Below are positions 37,564-49,097 of a stretch of DNA of 49,097 nucleotides, one piece after another. Made by a program: the position numbers and the translations under genes. This stretch comes from Mesostigma viride (lineage: Eukaryota; Streptophyta; Mesostigmatophyceae; Mesostigmatales; Mesostigmataceae), in contig RPFO01002041.1 in the NCBI GenBank assembly GCA_009746045.1, positions 22,501 to 71,597 of the forward strand. Direction: 5' to 3'. Every line of letters begins with the position of its first letter. Position 1 is the first letter of the stretch. The notes under the pieces were generated by a model that was given only the letters and a program-made list of their open reading frames with translations, did no database searches and had not been told where the DNA came from.

Positions 37564-40500
37564 ACTTGAGCCAGTTGCGGTCTTCCGCGTACTTAGTACC
37601 GTTCTGATAATGTAACGACACTCCTCGAGCCTGGCGTAATCGATGCACTTAACTCGACGATGCTTATACGTGCGACTCCGTCCTGACCTTTCATCATTAA
37701 CGTTCTGATACCAGTTTACAGGGACGTGTCACGCTTCACTTATTACGTTATGACCGCCTCGCAGCCCCGCTCCAATCGCATCTGATTCCAAGACGTGTTA
37801 AACCCACTCCTTTTACGCGTGGTGTGACGCTCTAACACAACGGCCTCGATAAGAATGGAATTCAGTCATCTATTCCCCAGCTGCGGTTGTCCTCCAGATG
37901 CCAGTACTTTGCCTATCTCGTAGATGCTATACATCTGGCCTGCCATTACTCAAAATGTAGTCTTTGATGCCTTTTTACAGAAGCTGAAGCAACTGTCCCG
38001 TAAACATAATATTCTCCGAACCGAACATGCCCCAGACAGCCACACCTGAGTCACGTATTTCGTAGGCTTAATCAGCTCTGGTTTTCCTAATAGTGTGCGC
38101 GAAAAACGTTAACGCGTCCGCCGACGTCCATCTCATTAGAGCATACTTTACACTGATACGCAGCACTGAATCTAATGTGAATATTTCTTCAGCGAGCCCC
38201 CCGATTCTTACGTTAAAACGAAGACAAAGAATACCCTCATAGATACACAACACCGATTCCTGTTACACTATTCGTGTAGATTGTATTTTACCTCTTTCCG
38301 CTTTATTTGACCACGGCACTTTCCATAGAGCGCGGGAGCGCTATCTATTAAGCCCAAGTAAACTCCGTTAGCTGCTCTCTGCTTTCCGGGAGAAGCCACT
38401 ATCAAGATATGTGTGGATCCGCTAGTACAATTGAGCAATAGCTCGTAGACTCAATCCACATTACATTATCTACCAGTGCACAGACTCCTGCTGTCCCATC
38501 CACTCACACCTGAGAGCAAGCCAGTCTGGAGATCAGCGAAGAACGCATTGTCCATGCTCTCAACAGAAGAGATTACCGTAACGACTACTTTTAGAGCGTC
38601 AATAGCTCCCCTGGTGGTAAGGCCTTACTCCTTACAGTAAGGTCACGAAACTACTATCGGGCGACATACGCATGCTATTCGGTGCCTAGGGATTGTGGAC
38701 ATACCGCCTTTATCCATGACCATAGAAAAACTCGCTTCATACTAATTTCATACCACCTCGCGCAGATAAACTAGATCTCTCCGCCCTTCGCCATGGTGGC
38801 GTTGACTCCTCGTTACATAAAGAGATTATATCGTTTCAACTCCGAGTCAATTGCACTTGTATGTCATGTTCCTTGCTATTGCACCCCTATTAAAAATCGC
38901 GACGCCCTCAATGCCCCCTCGCTTTTTTTACTTGTGACAAGGCAGCCAGGTGTATATTAACGCTACAAATCTTTTGCCTTAGAGACCAGAGCCTGACGCA
39001 TCTAATATCATTTTCCTGGATTGTCGCTGTGGCTCCGGATAGTGCCGCCTCCTGTCGTACCGACCCGTCCAGAAAGCTTTCAGTCAGATCACGCAACAAT
39101 TAGTCCGCGAGATTCAGACGTCGCGTCACTCCGCGGGTGACGTGTCTCCATACCACACAATCAGGTAGCGATAGCTTAAGTACGTCAAACAAACGGAGCG
39201 CCATTAACATATACCTGCAAGTTGTGGTCGCAAGACGACATAACGACGATCCGCTTCGCCACAGCAATAGAGAGATTGCCTATTAGGTGAGTTCACTACC
39301 GTGCACCACCTCTCGCGTGCTACGTTACACCTCAGAGATAACAATGCTCGTTCTGATCGGGTCTCAAAGTCCAAAGCAAACTTAAATCTTCCATTCCGCC
39401 GAGCTCTCTCACTATCTGTTCATGAGCGTAGCCCCTGAAATAAAAAAGCAGTCAAGAGGGGCGCACTACGGGCCGAACTGGCGCCATGAAGGACCGATAC
39501 ACCTTCGTGACCCACAACCTACGTGGTCAGACCACCCATCTAACTGACCACGAGGGTACGTATTAATTGACACATTACACACTGCTGTGACAGTGGTGAA
39601 ACCTTGGAGCTAATACCGTTGTGATTCATCATATCCTCTGGTACTCTCCTGGGAAATGGTTCCAGGCGCTACATCCAAAGAGGTAACAGATTGTGAAAGC
39701 CATACTCCACGTCCTGTCCCGTGAATGTTCCCGGCTGACACACTAGTGCATATGCCGTCGTGAACATCAGCCCAGTATACGTTACAGATGACCCCGCAAT
39801 ATCAACGCGTTTCCCGGACTGTACCCTTCGCGTTTATGGCCGTGATGAAGGCTTCCAGGTGCCCACCCAACTGTTTAACACATAAGTGTAACCTCGAGCT
39901 GGAAGACACACAGGCGTCAGCCACGACGAGTCATGGTAAACTCGCTGTTGTGTACACGCTCTATAATGTCCTTATGCAGCAGCACTTCCCGATATATTCG
40001 AGCTATGATCTTACGGGAATGCCCCGCCTGTCTCTGAACGACCTATAATGCGAGTATTTATTTTGCGCGAGTGCCGGGAAATGGTCGTTGTACCTTCTTA
40101 CTCCCTTGAGCTTATGCCAATTGCATGTAGTTCGAAGGACCAAGAGGATCGTTCTCGTAAACCTCTAAGGATAGCGCGACCTCTTTCTAACCTGAACTCC
40201 GCTGTATATTGCGTGCACTAATATCCATAGATCTTTTTTGGCCCTCCACACTATTTTACTGAGATCAAACCAACCGTAAAAGTCGAAGCCGCAATACTTT
40301 TCCACTTACCCTTTTCATTCTATACTCTTCGACCCGAACACACTGCTCCTAGATGCTCTTTTCTCGTTCCAACGTTATGCTTGAACTCTCCAGCCCGCCC
40401 ACGCTCATCATAGATGAAAGATCTGGTTTCCTCACTGTCGGCACTGAACTGGCCATCATTTATGCAAGGTAGACATCATCGCCAGTCAGTTGTCAGGCCC

Positions 40501-43500
40501 AAGCACGGAGCCCCGCCTCGACAACATACCCTTGGGTCACGCCCTAAAACTTCATCTGCGATCATATGATTCTACCGCCTAGCAGCCTCCTAATCAACCA
40601 CTCTCACAGTTGACGCAATACTCGCTGCCCTTTAGACAAACTCTGACGTCCGCCACCACAATATTACTCTAGATTACTATCCATTTAACTTACCTAATCT
40701 TTTGCTACATACCTCAACGTATCAATGAAGAACAACAACAGAAGAGCCTTCTGCTTTGACCACACTCGCGGCATTATCCATCGAGTAACCAATAGGTCTC
40801 TAGCCACTGGCCCTGCTGACCACAGCGGTCCCCAATGGACTTATACATTGCTCAGCTACGCACGGAACGCCTCCCGTCGTAATCACTACCACTGCCCAAC
40901 GCCGTAAGTGCTTCCAATTCTGTGTATATAAGAAAGCGACACAGGCGCAAGATTGAGCACCGTGGCTCACCTTGCCTAGCGCTGGGCACACACGCAGCTC
41001 CGCCACACCTCGATGATGTGGAGCCCAAAGCGTACCTAACGAGGTTCTTGAAAACACCAGTCCCTTCTAAGGTATTAACATCATCCATCTCTCGGAACGT
41101 GGGCCAGATGTCGGTATATCTAACACAGACATGTATATAATTTGACGTTACCATAAAAGGGTGGCAATTACGCCGTTGCAGTTAGATACAGCACACTTGT
41201 CTCTATCGGTACTCCTCTAAACCCAATACATGACAGGCAGCTTATCCATCTCCTCTACGTTACTACAGTCACACTCCACCGTACAACTAGCGACCGGCTT
41301 ATCGCATCTCCGTTTCAAATGTCATGTTCATCCCCCGCTTGAACGTTCTTCGTTGACACACCCGGGCACGCGACAACTACAAAAATCTCGTTTATTGTCT
41401 TTCCTATCCGGTTCGCGTCTCAGCACTCTGCTGCATACTCTCTTAGTTTCAAGTGTCGTACATCCCATCAGCCTGTTATACACGCCGCTGAGCAACTCGT
41501 TAAGTGTCCATCATACATGCAGTATTCTCGTGTCGAGCGCCTAAGCAACGGCATACCTATATCGCACACACGTTCTATTTTCAAGACTAACGGCGCGTGC
41601 CTCACATACTTACTGTGACAAAGGCGAGCACACTGTTCCGATCCCACCTCATCCAATCAATAGACCACTGTGCTTAAGAAGCAGCTACCATATGCAGGTC
41701 TCCCTCAATAAGCACAATCTGCAGGACTATCGTATTAGACCACTCACTATTTGGTCAAAAGTGTCGTTCTTGCTCTCGAACAATCCTTCGTTCAACGCTT
41801 CCTATAACTTACAGTACCACGTACCATTGGACGAACATTACTCTAAGACTCACTATTTGCGTACAAACACACCCAGCCGCAACTCATAGCATAACCAATT
41901 CCCATAAAGATCGCTTTCTCATTCACTTACTCTAGTGAGGTACTATAATAGCGAAATATCTTCAAATATACTTGCCATCTTCCATATACAGACTACTGCC
42001 GGAGGCACTGGCTCCCGCCATTGATGTCCTAGTCCTATACCTGGTCTCTAATACAACATATGGCAGAGCGCGTCCCGTTATGATGGTACTATCACGACGT
42101 CTCGTCACTGGCAGTCGTACCGGTTATATTCGACGTCGCATTATCCACTCGTGAGCTTGGATCCCTCCACCCCTTACTACAGACCAGTTTCGCGTCTCAT
42201 TTTTACCTCATCCGCTTGTTCCATATCTCACTTAATGCTACCCTCCATGAATATCATTTTAGCTTCGCATATTACCACCTTAATTCGCACTATAAAAGTC
42301 ACCCTTCAGAACTAGCTAGGCTCCGCCGTTTCAGTCCTAGCGAACAACCCCGACACTCTACTTGACACGATACTAACTTTCAGCTGCCCGCGGTTTAAAC
42401 CGCCGCCGATGTATATATCTTTGACTACTCAACAGTCGGACTTCCGCTCAAAATCTCAGATCTAATAACAGAGAATTCTCTCCCCCTAATTCCCTTTCTT
42501 AGATCTTCAGTATTCCGGTATAGGTATACCCTACATCACTACGAACTGTGCAGACCAACCAAACTTCGTTTCACGACTCAAACGTTCGGAGAGCGATGGT
42601 ATTCATATTTCTTCTATTCCTCTGTCCGCACACTGAAAACTACCCCAAGCCGCTTACTGCCTCACAACGCAGATTAGCAACGAAATACGAACGGCGGGCT
42701 CTGGAGAGCCTCACCTTCGGTCGAGCACCTCTTGTGGCAGCCTGCTTCGATTTAACTCTCACTCTTCTCAGTCATCCTATGGCGCCAGGTCAAGAAATAC
42801 TCTCACATAGCTATGAGACGAGGAGGTCCACGTGACACCTACTATCACTCTCAGCATTACCAATCGATGTCATCATAAAGAAAGCTCTAAGATGCCGTCG
42901 TTCCCATTCTCACTGTTTACTGCCTGGAGAATATCTTGCGATTCATCACACTGACTTCACGACTTCTACGCCAATTCATCCAATAACTTGTCGACCCCAC
43001 GATTCTACCTCGGAACCTCTAGGCTCACGTAATTCCCTAGGAATCCTGCAGCTCAACTGATTCTTCTTGCGCGTTTACATAACTGTTTTCTAGAATTTCT
43101 TCTGCTAATCGTACTTGCCGTGGGTGACCGACGGCTGATTTTACTTTAGCTCTCTAGTCCGACTACTATATTATACCTCCGCCCACTACAGTGAGGATTA
43201 ACCATCTAGTTCTAGACGCTCACCACTTTCACGTCCTCGTCGTGCGCCTAATGACCTCACCTAGCTCTTGTTCAGATTGACTCCCGACTCGTTCGAACTT
43301 AGGATACCATACGTAGATATTCTTACACATGGTTAGGACAATGCGTCTCATTCTCTTAATGAATCCTTAGCCTATCACGAACTCTCAGCCCAGGCCCAAT
43401 CCCAACCTTGGCGCTGTCGCTGGGGCATGCTTTCCAGTCATGGTCGGCTCACGTCGTGGCCGTCGATACCCCAGTAGTCCTTATAGCGTCATTCGAGTGT

Positions 43501-46500
43501 TGGACTCAGCTCGCCGCTAAATGCCTATCTCGCATCACCTTGCTTTCCAGTGTCTGCCCTAACTCCGTATTCCCTTATAACGATAATTCACCGCTGGGCC
43601 ATGATCGGGAGCATCGATATGGCTAGGTAAAGAACTCAAGACTAGTACACACGGTCTTGTATCCAAGACCACGTTATAATTCAGAATACAATCTTAACAA
43701 AGAAATCAGGGGCCTCCTCGTTATCAGAGAGTGTGCTCATTCAACTGCCCTCAACATAGCCCCTTCACCTTTCTTGTATAATTCATTAATTCTGGACAGC
43801 TTTAATGCACGGTGATATCAGTCCGGTCTTCAGGCATCACGCAGAATCTGCTTTCCCAAGTCACTTATTCAGATGCTCCCACGTCATGCTTTCGGCAATT
43901 AAGTTCTCAAATCCCTTAGACCGATATAAATTCACAATGTCTCGCATCTCGCTCGCCCACGCCCTAATCGTAAGTAGCCAGCAGCATACGACTAACTATG
44001 GCATTATCTATCGCTAAGGGAGACCTGTGGAGGCTCCTCAATACACGCCCTCATCTCTAAACTGCCCTGCCACCTTCTACAGATTCTGGCACTTATCAAT
44101 TTTGTGACCTTGACAAATAGTCAGAGGAGCGTGCTAAATGTAACAACCTGGCGTGTCTCTCCTCCACTGACGCATCGACAGACCTATCTGGCACTGACGT
44201 CCTAGTCGGTCTTCGATTCTCGACTTGCCTGGTTATACATTTCCATTCTCTGACAGCTAGTTGTCTTGTACCCTGAATAGCGACACTTCTGGCGAGTCTG
44301 TTAGACCGCTTTCCACACATGCGACCTGGGCAACTATGGAGACTAAACCACTGGGAAACGTGCAGCCCACGATAGCGCCTCCGATGTTCTCCACTCGACC
44401 TAACCAGCAAAGGCGTGTGATCATACGTCCCTCGTCATCTTGCAAAACCGCCTTATAAGTCTCGAAACATTTAACACCCTACTCTCATTCTCCAAGCCAC
44501 AATATTCACGATCCGCTATCCCCATATGCGCTTCTTACTTTCCAGGCCTATTTCAGATAGCTTCGAGCATATTAGGTCTCGAGCGCTAATCGTCTTCGGT
44601 TAACCCCTTCTAAGCTAACTACGATAATTACCCCGGCAGCGGCAGCGTCCTTACGTCACTGAAGTAGTCTTTTCAATGACGTCGTGTATACAACACCCGT
44701 CATGAAGACTATTCCCACTGACTGATCTCTGGAGCGCGGCCGCATCTAACCAACTCAATCCAGTTCATTACTTTCTCCTGATCGACAGTCTGAGGCCTTC
44801 GAGCTGATTCGACGCTGACCATTCACCGGTTACCTTCGATCTCTAGCCTCCCAACTATGTAACTGCCGATCCATCCCTCCGTACTCCCACAAGCTTCATG
44901 ATGATCGCCGTACAGATTGTAGTGTCCAGCAGATCCTTTAGAGTTTATGACCCGAATTACTCTTTCGCATGTTCCTCCAATGCGTAACCCAAACATCCAA
45001 TCACTCCCTCTTGACGTAAACCTCCCCGAGATACGCAACTTCTATACCAATGCAGGTAATTATCATTAGTCGCCACTCCAGCGTGAATCGCACAACACTG
45101 CTCGAGGACCCAGAACGGCTAACCTCGAACGTCGTACGAAGTATCAGCTGGGTTGTTACGCTAATACGACGGTTGAATCCGGTATGTCTTGTATATATCT
45201 GCTATCATTCATCTACTACTGCAGGCAATGACCGTCGTCCCCGATTCCTAGCTTACCTTCGATCGGTTTGTTCTGATGACCGGCTCGCTCCTCCAGTCAA
45301 GCTCTGATAAACCTCACTCCTGCTATCGTCTCCCACTTCCTTGAACAAGACGACTGCTTTCAAGTCGCTGCTCGAAACGAGAGCTATCCGTTCGGTTGTT
45401 TCACGAAGATGAATAGAAATGATACACCCTTTATGGTGACCAATTTAATTCGACGAACGGGTTCAGTAAATGTTAGTCCGACCGAAATGGATCTCGCGCC
45501 AGCGAGAAAAAAAATAAATGGCTCTACGCCACGGGAATTCCATTAATGTCCGCAGACTATAGGTCGACGTTTTTAGGATCTCCTTTAACATAGCTGACCG
45601 ACCAGCGCTCTTTCAGCAGAGCACCCAGGGACCAGCTATATTCTAGCCGACGCTGATCCGCTACACAACCCCCTATTACACAAAACCAGGATTAAGTATG
45701 CTCGAGGCTCAGAGACTCAGCGATGTATACATGCGGGAAGGAGTCAAACCCCGCCCATCATATAAGCCAGCCGACCCGTCTTGGCCACACCCCGGTTTCT
45801 ACTCGCGCTCGAGTGATTCTTAGTAGTATAGTGACCTAACCTGCACCCCCCACATTTGTATTCGTGAATAGAATTCTGTATTCGTGCCTCCTTACTATCT
45901 TCTGGATGTCTGGACATCATGTCCGACCGCTTTAGACGGCTACCTAAAATTCTAGTATTAAGTTGACTTAATGGATGTTATCCTGCGCGATCCTCAATAA
46001 AATCTATCGTGGACGAGAAACAGATCTCAGTCACAAGAGCCGCCTATCCTGGTGAGGACGCCAACCATGCAATGAACGCAACTTTACCTGAATGCATTCA
46101 GTACAAGATATCTTTGTCCTCGTTATACCAAACCACATGTAGTGAAGCAAATAGTAGCCCTCCTACCGCCAATAATTCTCTATCTAGCAGATGCGAGCCG
46201 GGAGTCCCACTTAAAAACCATCCCGTTCCTCCAACGTGGATGTCCGTAAGGACAACAACCTTATGCATAGCTCCTAGCTCGCTTAGCGAATATCCACTCA
46301 ATATCTACTCTCTTATATATACATATCACAGCTTTCTACCACAGAAACTACATTGAAAGTTCGAATTAGATCACGTGTGCCAACACGCTGGTTGCGACAC
46401 TCTCGCTCATCTCCGCCGATACCTACCTGCTCGTTAGAAAGGTTTGCAATCTTATAGCACTAATGACTCCTTGTGAGCCTGACCCTACGTCCTGGTGCCC

Positions 46501-49097
46501 GCCGAGATTTGTATGTCAGCGGCTCTCGTCCGAGGCAGAAAGTAAGAGCGCTTATTCTGCCAACAACATGTACTTCTTGAGTAACCTTCTTGCCGCAATG
46601 TACGCTATGGACAAGCACGCGTGACGTGTAATCAATATAGAGCCAGAGACATTGCTTACCAATCTTCCTAACGCGCAGCACCTCTAATGTTGGTTGCCGC
46701 ACTCCCGCATGCGGCATCTTCCTATGCCTCATCAATCAGCTTGACTCGCCTCCATCGCTGAAGACTCGAAACATTCGCAGGTTTTAATTATCACTGCCCT
46801 GTACCAGTCTAATACGTTTACACTCCCACGGTAGGATCGATGCACTGGATGGCGATTGCCGGCTGATCAAAGCCGCTCCCTCATCCACATTTAACTTGTC
46901 TGTCTCCAATCATCTTCCCTATCTCCCAACTTCACATGAATACGGCGCTCTGAAGCCCAGAATCGCTGTAAGAACCCCGAGTAACCGCAATGAAATCCTT
47001 TGCACTACGTCCATCAACACACGTCGCTCTAATTTGTGTAATCACAGTAATTTCTCATAGTAGCCCACGTGTCCAGAGAATCTGCGCCAGACCTATATCG
47101 TTTTCATTATGCTTGGATATTCATAATGTAAACGGTACACGGCGCCCCCATGTTTATTATTGTTCTAGTATACTGACTTATGGGTAAATACTCATGCAGG
47201 ATAAAGCCGCTAACACGGCGGAAGACAGTCCGCGGTTCTTAATCACTACATCTTCGCCGAAAAAGACTCAATAAAAATATTGCATTTCACCACCATACTC
47301 GCGATCTGAAACGTGTGGATCTAGGCAACTTCAAGAAGCTATGCCACAAGATGCCTGACAGGGGAAAGAACCTTCGACACTCGGACAGATCACATGTATA
47401 TAATCTAGCCAGGCGAGCATTTGAACGACTCCGATTATGGCAACATCGAAGTCTACTTAACAAATGTTCTTCCCCGCATGCTCCCCTGATTATAGCGTCA
47501 CCATGCCCCGTCTAATAATTCGTCAGCATATACGTGATATGTTGTTTCCTTCATCAACTTCGCATGTCACGTATCGGGAGCACAGTCGCGCGCCCAGACG
47601 CTGCCTTGGCACCATTTACCGCGTCTAACGCCTCTTCGTAATGCCAGTATGCCGACGCCTCAGCCTACATAATTCGGAGAGTCGTATACATCCTGTGCAT
47701 GCGTATCCTGCTCTGCACCGCTACCTCACTACAGCCCCAATAGCGGGCTACACTGGTCTCCTACTGTGCCATTTCTAATTACACCTTGAACGTTTCCTCA
47801 CCCGGCATGATTTAGCTATTGAAAGGTAGCCGAACTGAGAACACTGCGAGCCAGCATCCTATCACTCTAGTCGACTGCCGTCAACTCTTCCCTTATTCGA
47901 TCGCGATCCGCCTGACCATCATATACGACCACGGTAATGTGCTAGAACCTTACTTCTTAGAATGTCGCGTCTATCCGGTCGCCTTGCATCACACGTCGAG
48001 CGTTCTGCGATCTCGCCACTGACCTCTAGCTCACTTTTGCGATCGGCCTCATAGATCCCTGTACTCAGATCACTTACGACGTCAGACTTATCGAAGAGAT
48101 TTGATCCTACGCTGCTCCCCTATAACAGGTTCACACTTTCTAACTTGTCCCCGGTCACGTCTTCAACGATATTCTAATACCTGAAAACTAGGTATTACAA
48201 GCCTATATGCGGAACTGCCATGCGGTTTCCTCTTTCGATCTGCTTATCACTTGCTACTGACCGATGCCAGAAAGCATAATAGCGTGCAGAGCGACGTTGC
48301 CTACCCTGATCCCACGGTTAGACGCCTTCGGTGAACACCGTGCATGGTGGTACATATTTTTCAAGTGGCAATACCAACAGCCTTTGTCTCAAAGGCTTAC
48401 TCCCTAGTTTCATATTTCTATTACATCCTATCATTCTCTTCGAATGCTCTGCACCGGTATTGACGACAGCATTTAGCTATTCTTATTCCAAGTGCCACCA
48501 ACCTACCGGCACCACAGAATTAAACCCGCAGACCACAACATAAACACGCGTACCCTACAGCAACGTCCCGTTATTCCCCATTGCTTGCTTCGCACACATA
48601 GAATCGAATATGAAATACGTCTGCCATCATATGTACGTCACCGAGGTGGTCACTCGCTGTTAGCGGATTAAGTCATCTGGCAGGCAAACCCGTGGTACTC
48701 CGCTCCCTTCATGAATTACAAGACACCTGCCCACACCGACGTACACAAGATAGATATCGATTAACGCTAGTGAATTTTCACGCTTAACATCCCTTGCAAA
48801 GGACATTCTCTGCAGCATGCTTACGGCAATGACCCTCTGCGACGACAAGCGGATCCCCTGCTCTCTAAGATTTACTCCTGATCTCCCTATCAACATGCAT
48901 CTTACCCGAAGTCTCTCGAACTTATATCACTAACTATGGCTCGCCTAGTTCACTCGTCTCCCCTAGAAGGCATACCCCAACATCTCCCAGCCAATTACAT
49001 ATACCTTCAGATAACCATCTCACTCTATCATTAATATATTCCCCTCTTCTCCATGTTTTCCCTCTTCCTCCCCACCCTTCCCTTCCTCCCTCTTTCA
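37564..49097. other. 11.5-kb featureless segment, no gene or repeat recognised
   Basis: No open frame exceeds about 115 codons, none looks protein-like, and I see no splice-bounded exons, tandem repeats, transposon ends or simple-sequence tracts, all of which abound in the first 37 kb. Six 60-base lines counted by hand (from 38101, 39001, 40201, 43201, 46921 and 48001) total A78 C114 G64 T104, so C far exceeds G on this strand. The last 60 bases turn into nearly pure pyrimidine. It may be an assembly artefact. Confidence 0.7.

Noticed and set aside
46009-46356. A 115-codon frame in the featureless segment
   Set aside because: Its length is within chance for 11.5 kb read in six frames, with no motif, splice sites or composition like real exons here.

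Overview
The window looks like nuclear DNA of a green-lineage eukaryote. One gene with well-supported spliced exons carries a WRC zinc domain (C-X9-C-X10-C-X2-H followed by a basic stretch), a hallmark of plant growth-regulating factors, so a streptophyte green alga is my best guess. The genus cannot be fixed from the sequence. Introns with GT/AG borders, nested eukaryotic transposons, GC-rich minisatellites and the lack of operons all rule out a prokaryote.

Layout. (1) 1-5.0 kb: a truncated LINE copy on the minus strand (459-2131), a pair of direct repeats 1.2 kb apart with CCCCAG/CCCCCA tracts, and a weak LTR-like module. (2) 5.39-5.74 kb: an interlocked A-B-A'-B' inverted repeat and a 184-bp TA-flanked MITE. 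(3) 6.03-11.36 kb, plus strand: the WRC gene. Six exons join in a consistent phase to give 737 codons, with a 47-bp and a 44-bp minisatellite in its introns. (4) 11.4-14.3 kb: intergenic DNA with two related palindromes and a tRNA-like relic between perfect 41-bp direct repeats. (5) 14.3-21.8 kb, plus strand: a longer copy of the same LINE (ORF1, APE-type endonuclease, reverse transcriptase), all decayed. It is interrupted by a 1.30-kb hAT remnant and a 704-bp hAT-like MITE, both with 8-bp target duplications I could read directly. (6) 21.8-25.15 kb: a 2.3-kb element with terminal inverted repeats at TTAATTAA, copies of a small hairpin module, and a minus-strand LINE ORF1 relic of another family.

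(7) 25.8-37.2 kb, minus strand: the least familiar part. A large unrecognised multi-exon gene (about 33.0 to 25.8 kb) is followed upstream by several small genes. One encodes a MYND zinc finger protein, and two encode proteins with the same C-X4-C-X10-C-X2-H knuckle. A GC-rich motif of about 22 nt, core GAAACGCCGGCGGTCGCAAC, recurs about 18 times across 29.4-37.2 kb. Every copy has the same orientation and lies in an intron or upstream of a gene. A close relative is built, in the opposite orientation, into a 24-residue coding tandem repeat of the large gene. This is the best candidate here for something undescribed. Reading frames in this block break repeatedly, often at C-runs, so indel errors or decay must be excluded.

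(8) 37.2-37.56 kb is a GA microsatellite. (9) 37.56-49.1 kb is 11.5 kb without any recognisable gene, repeat or low-complexity tract, with C well above G on the plus strand. It resembles random or error-laden sequence more than genome.
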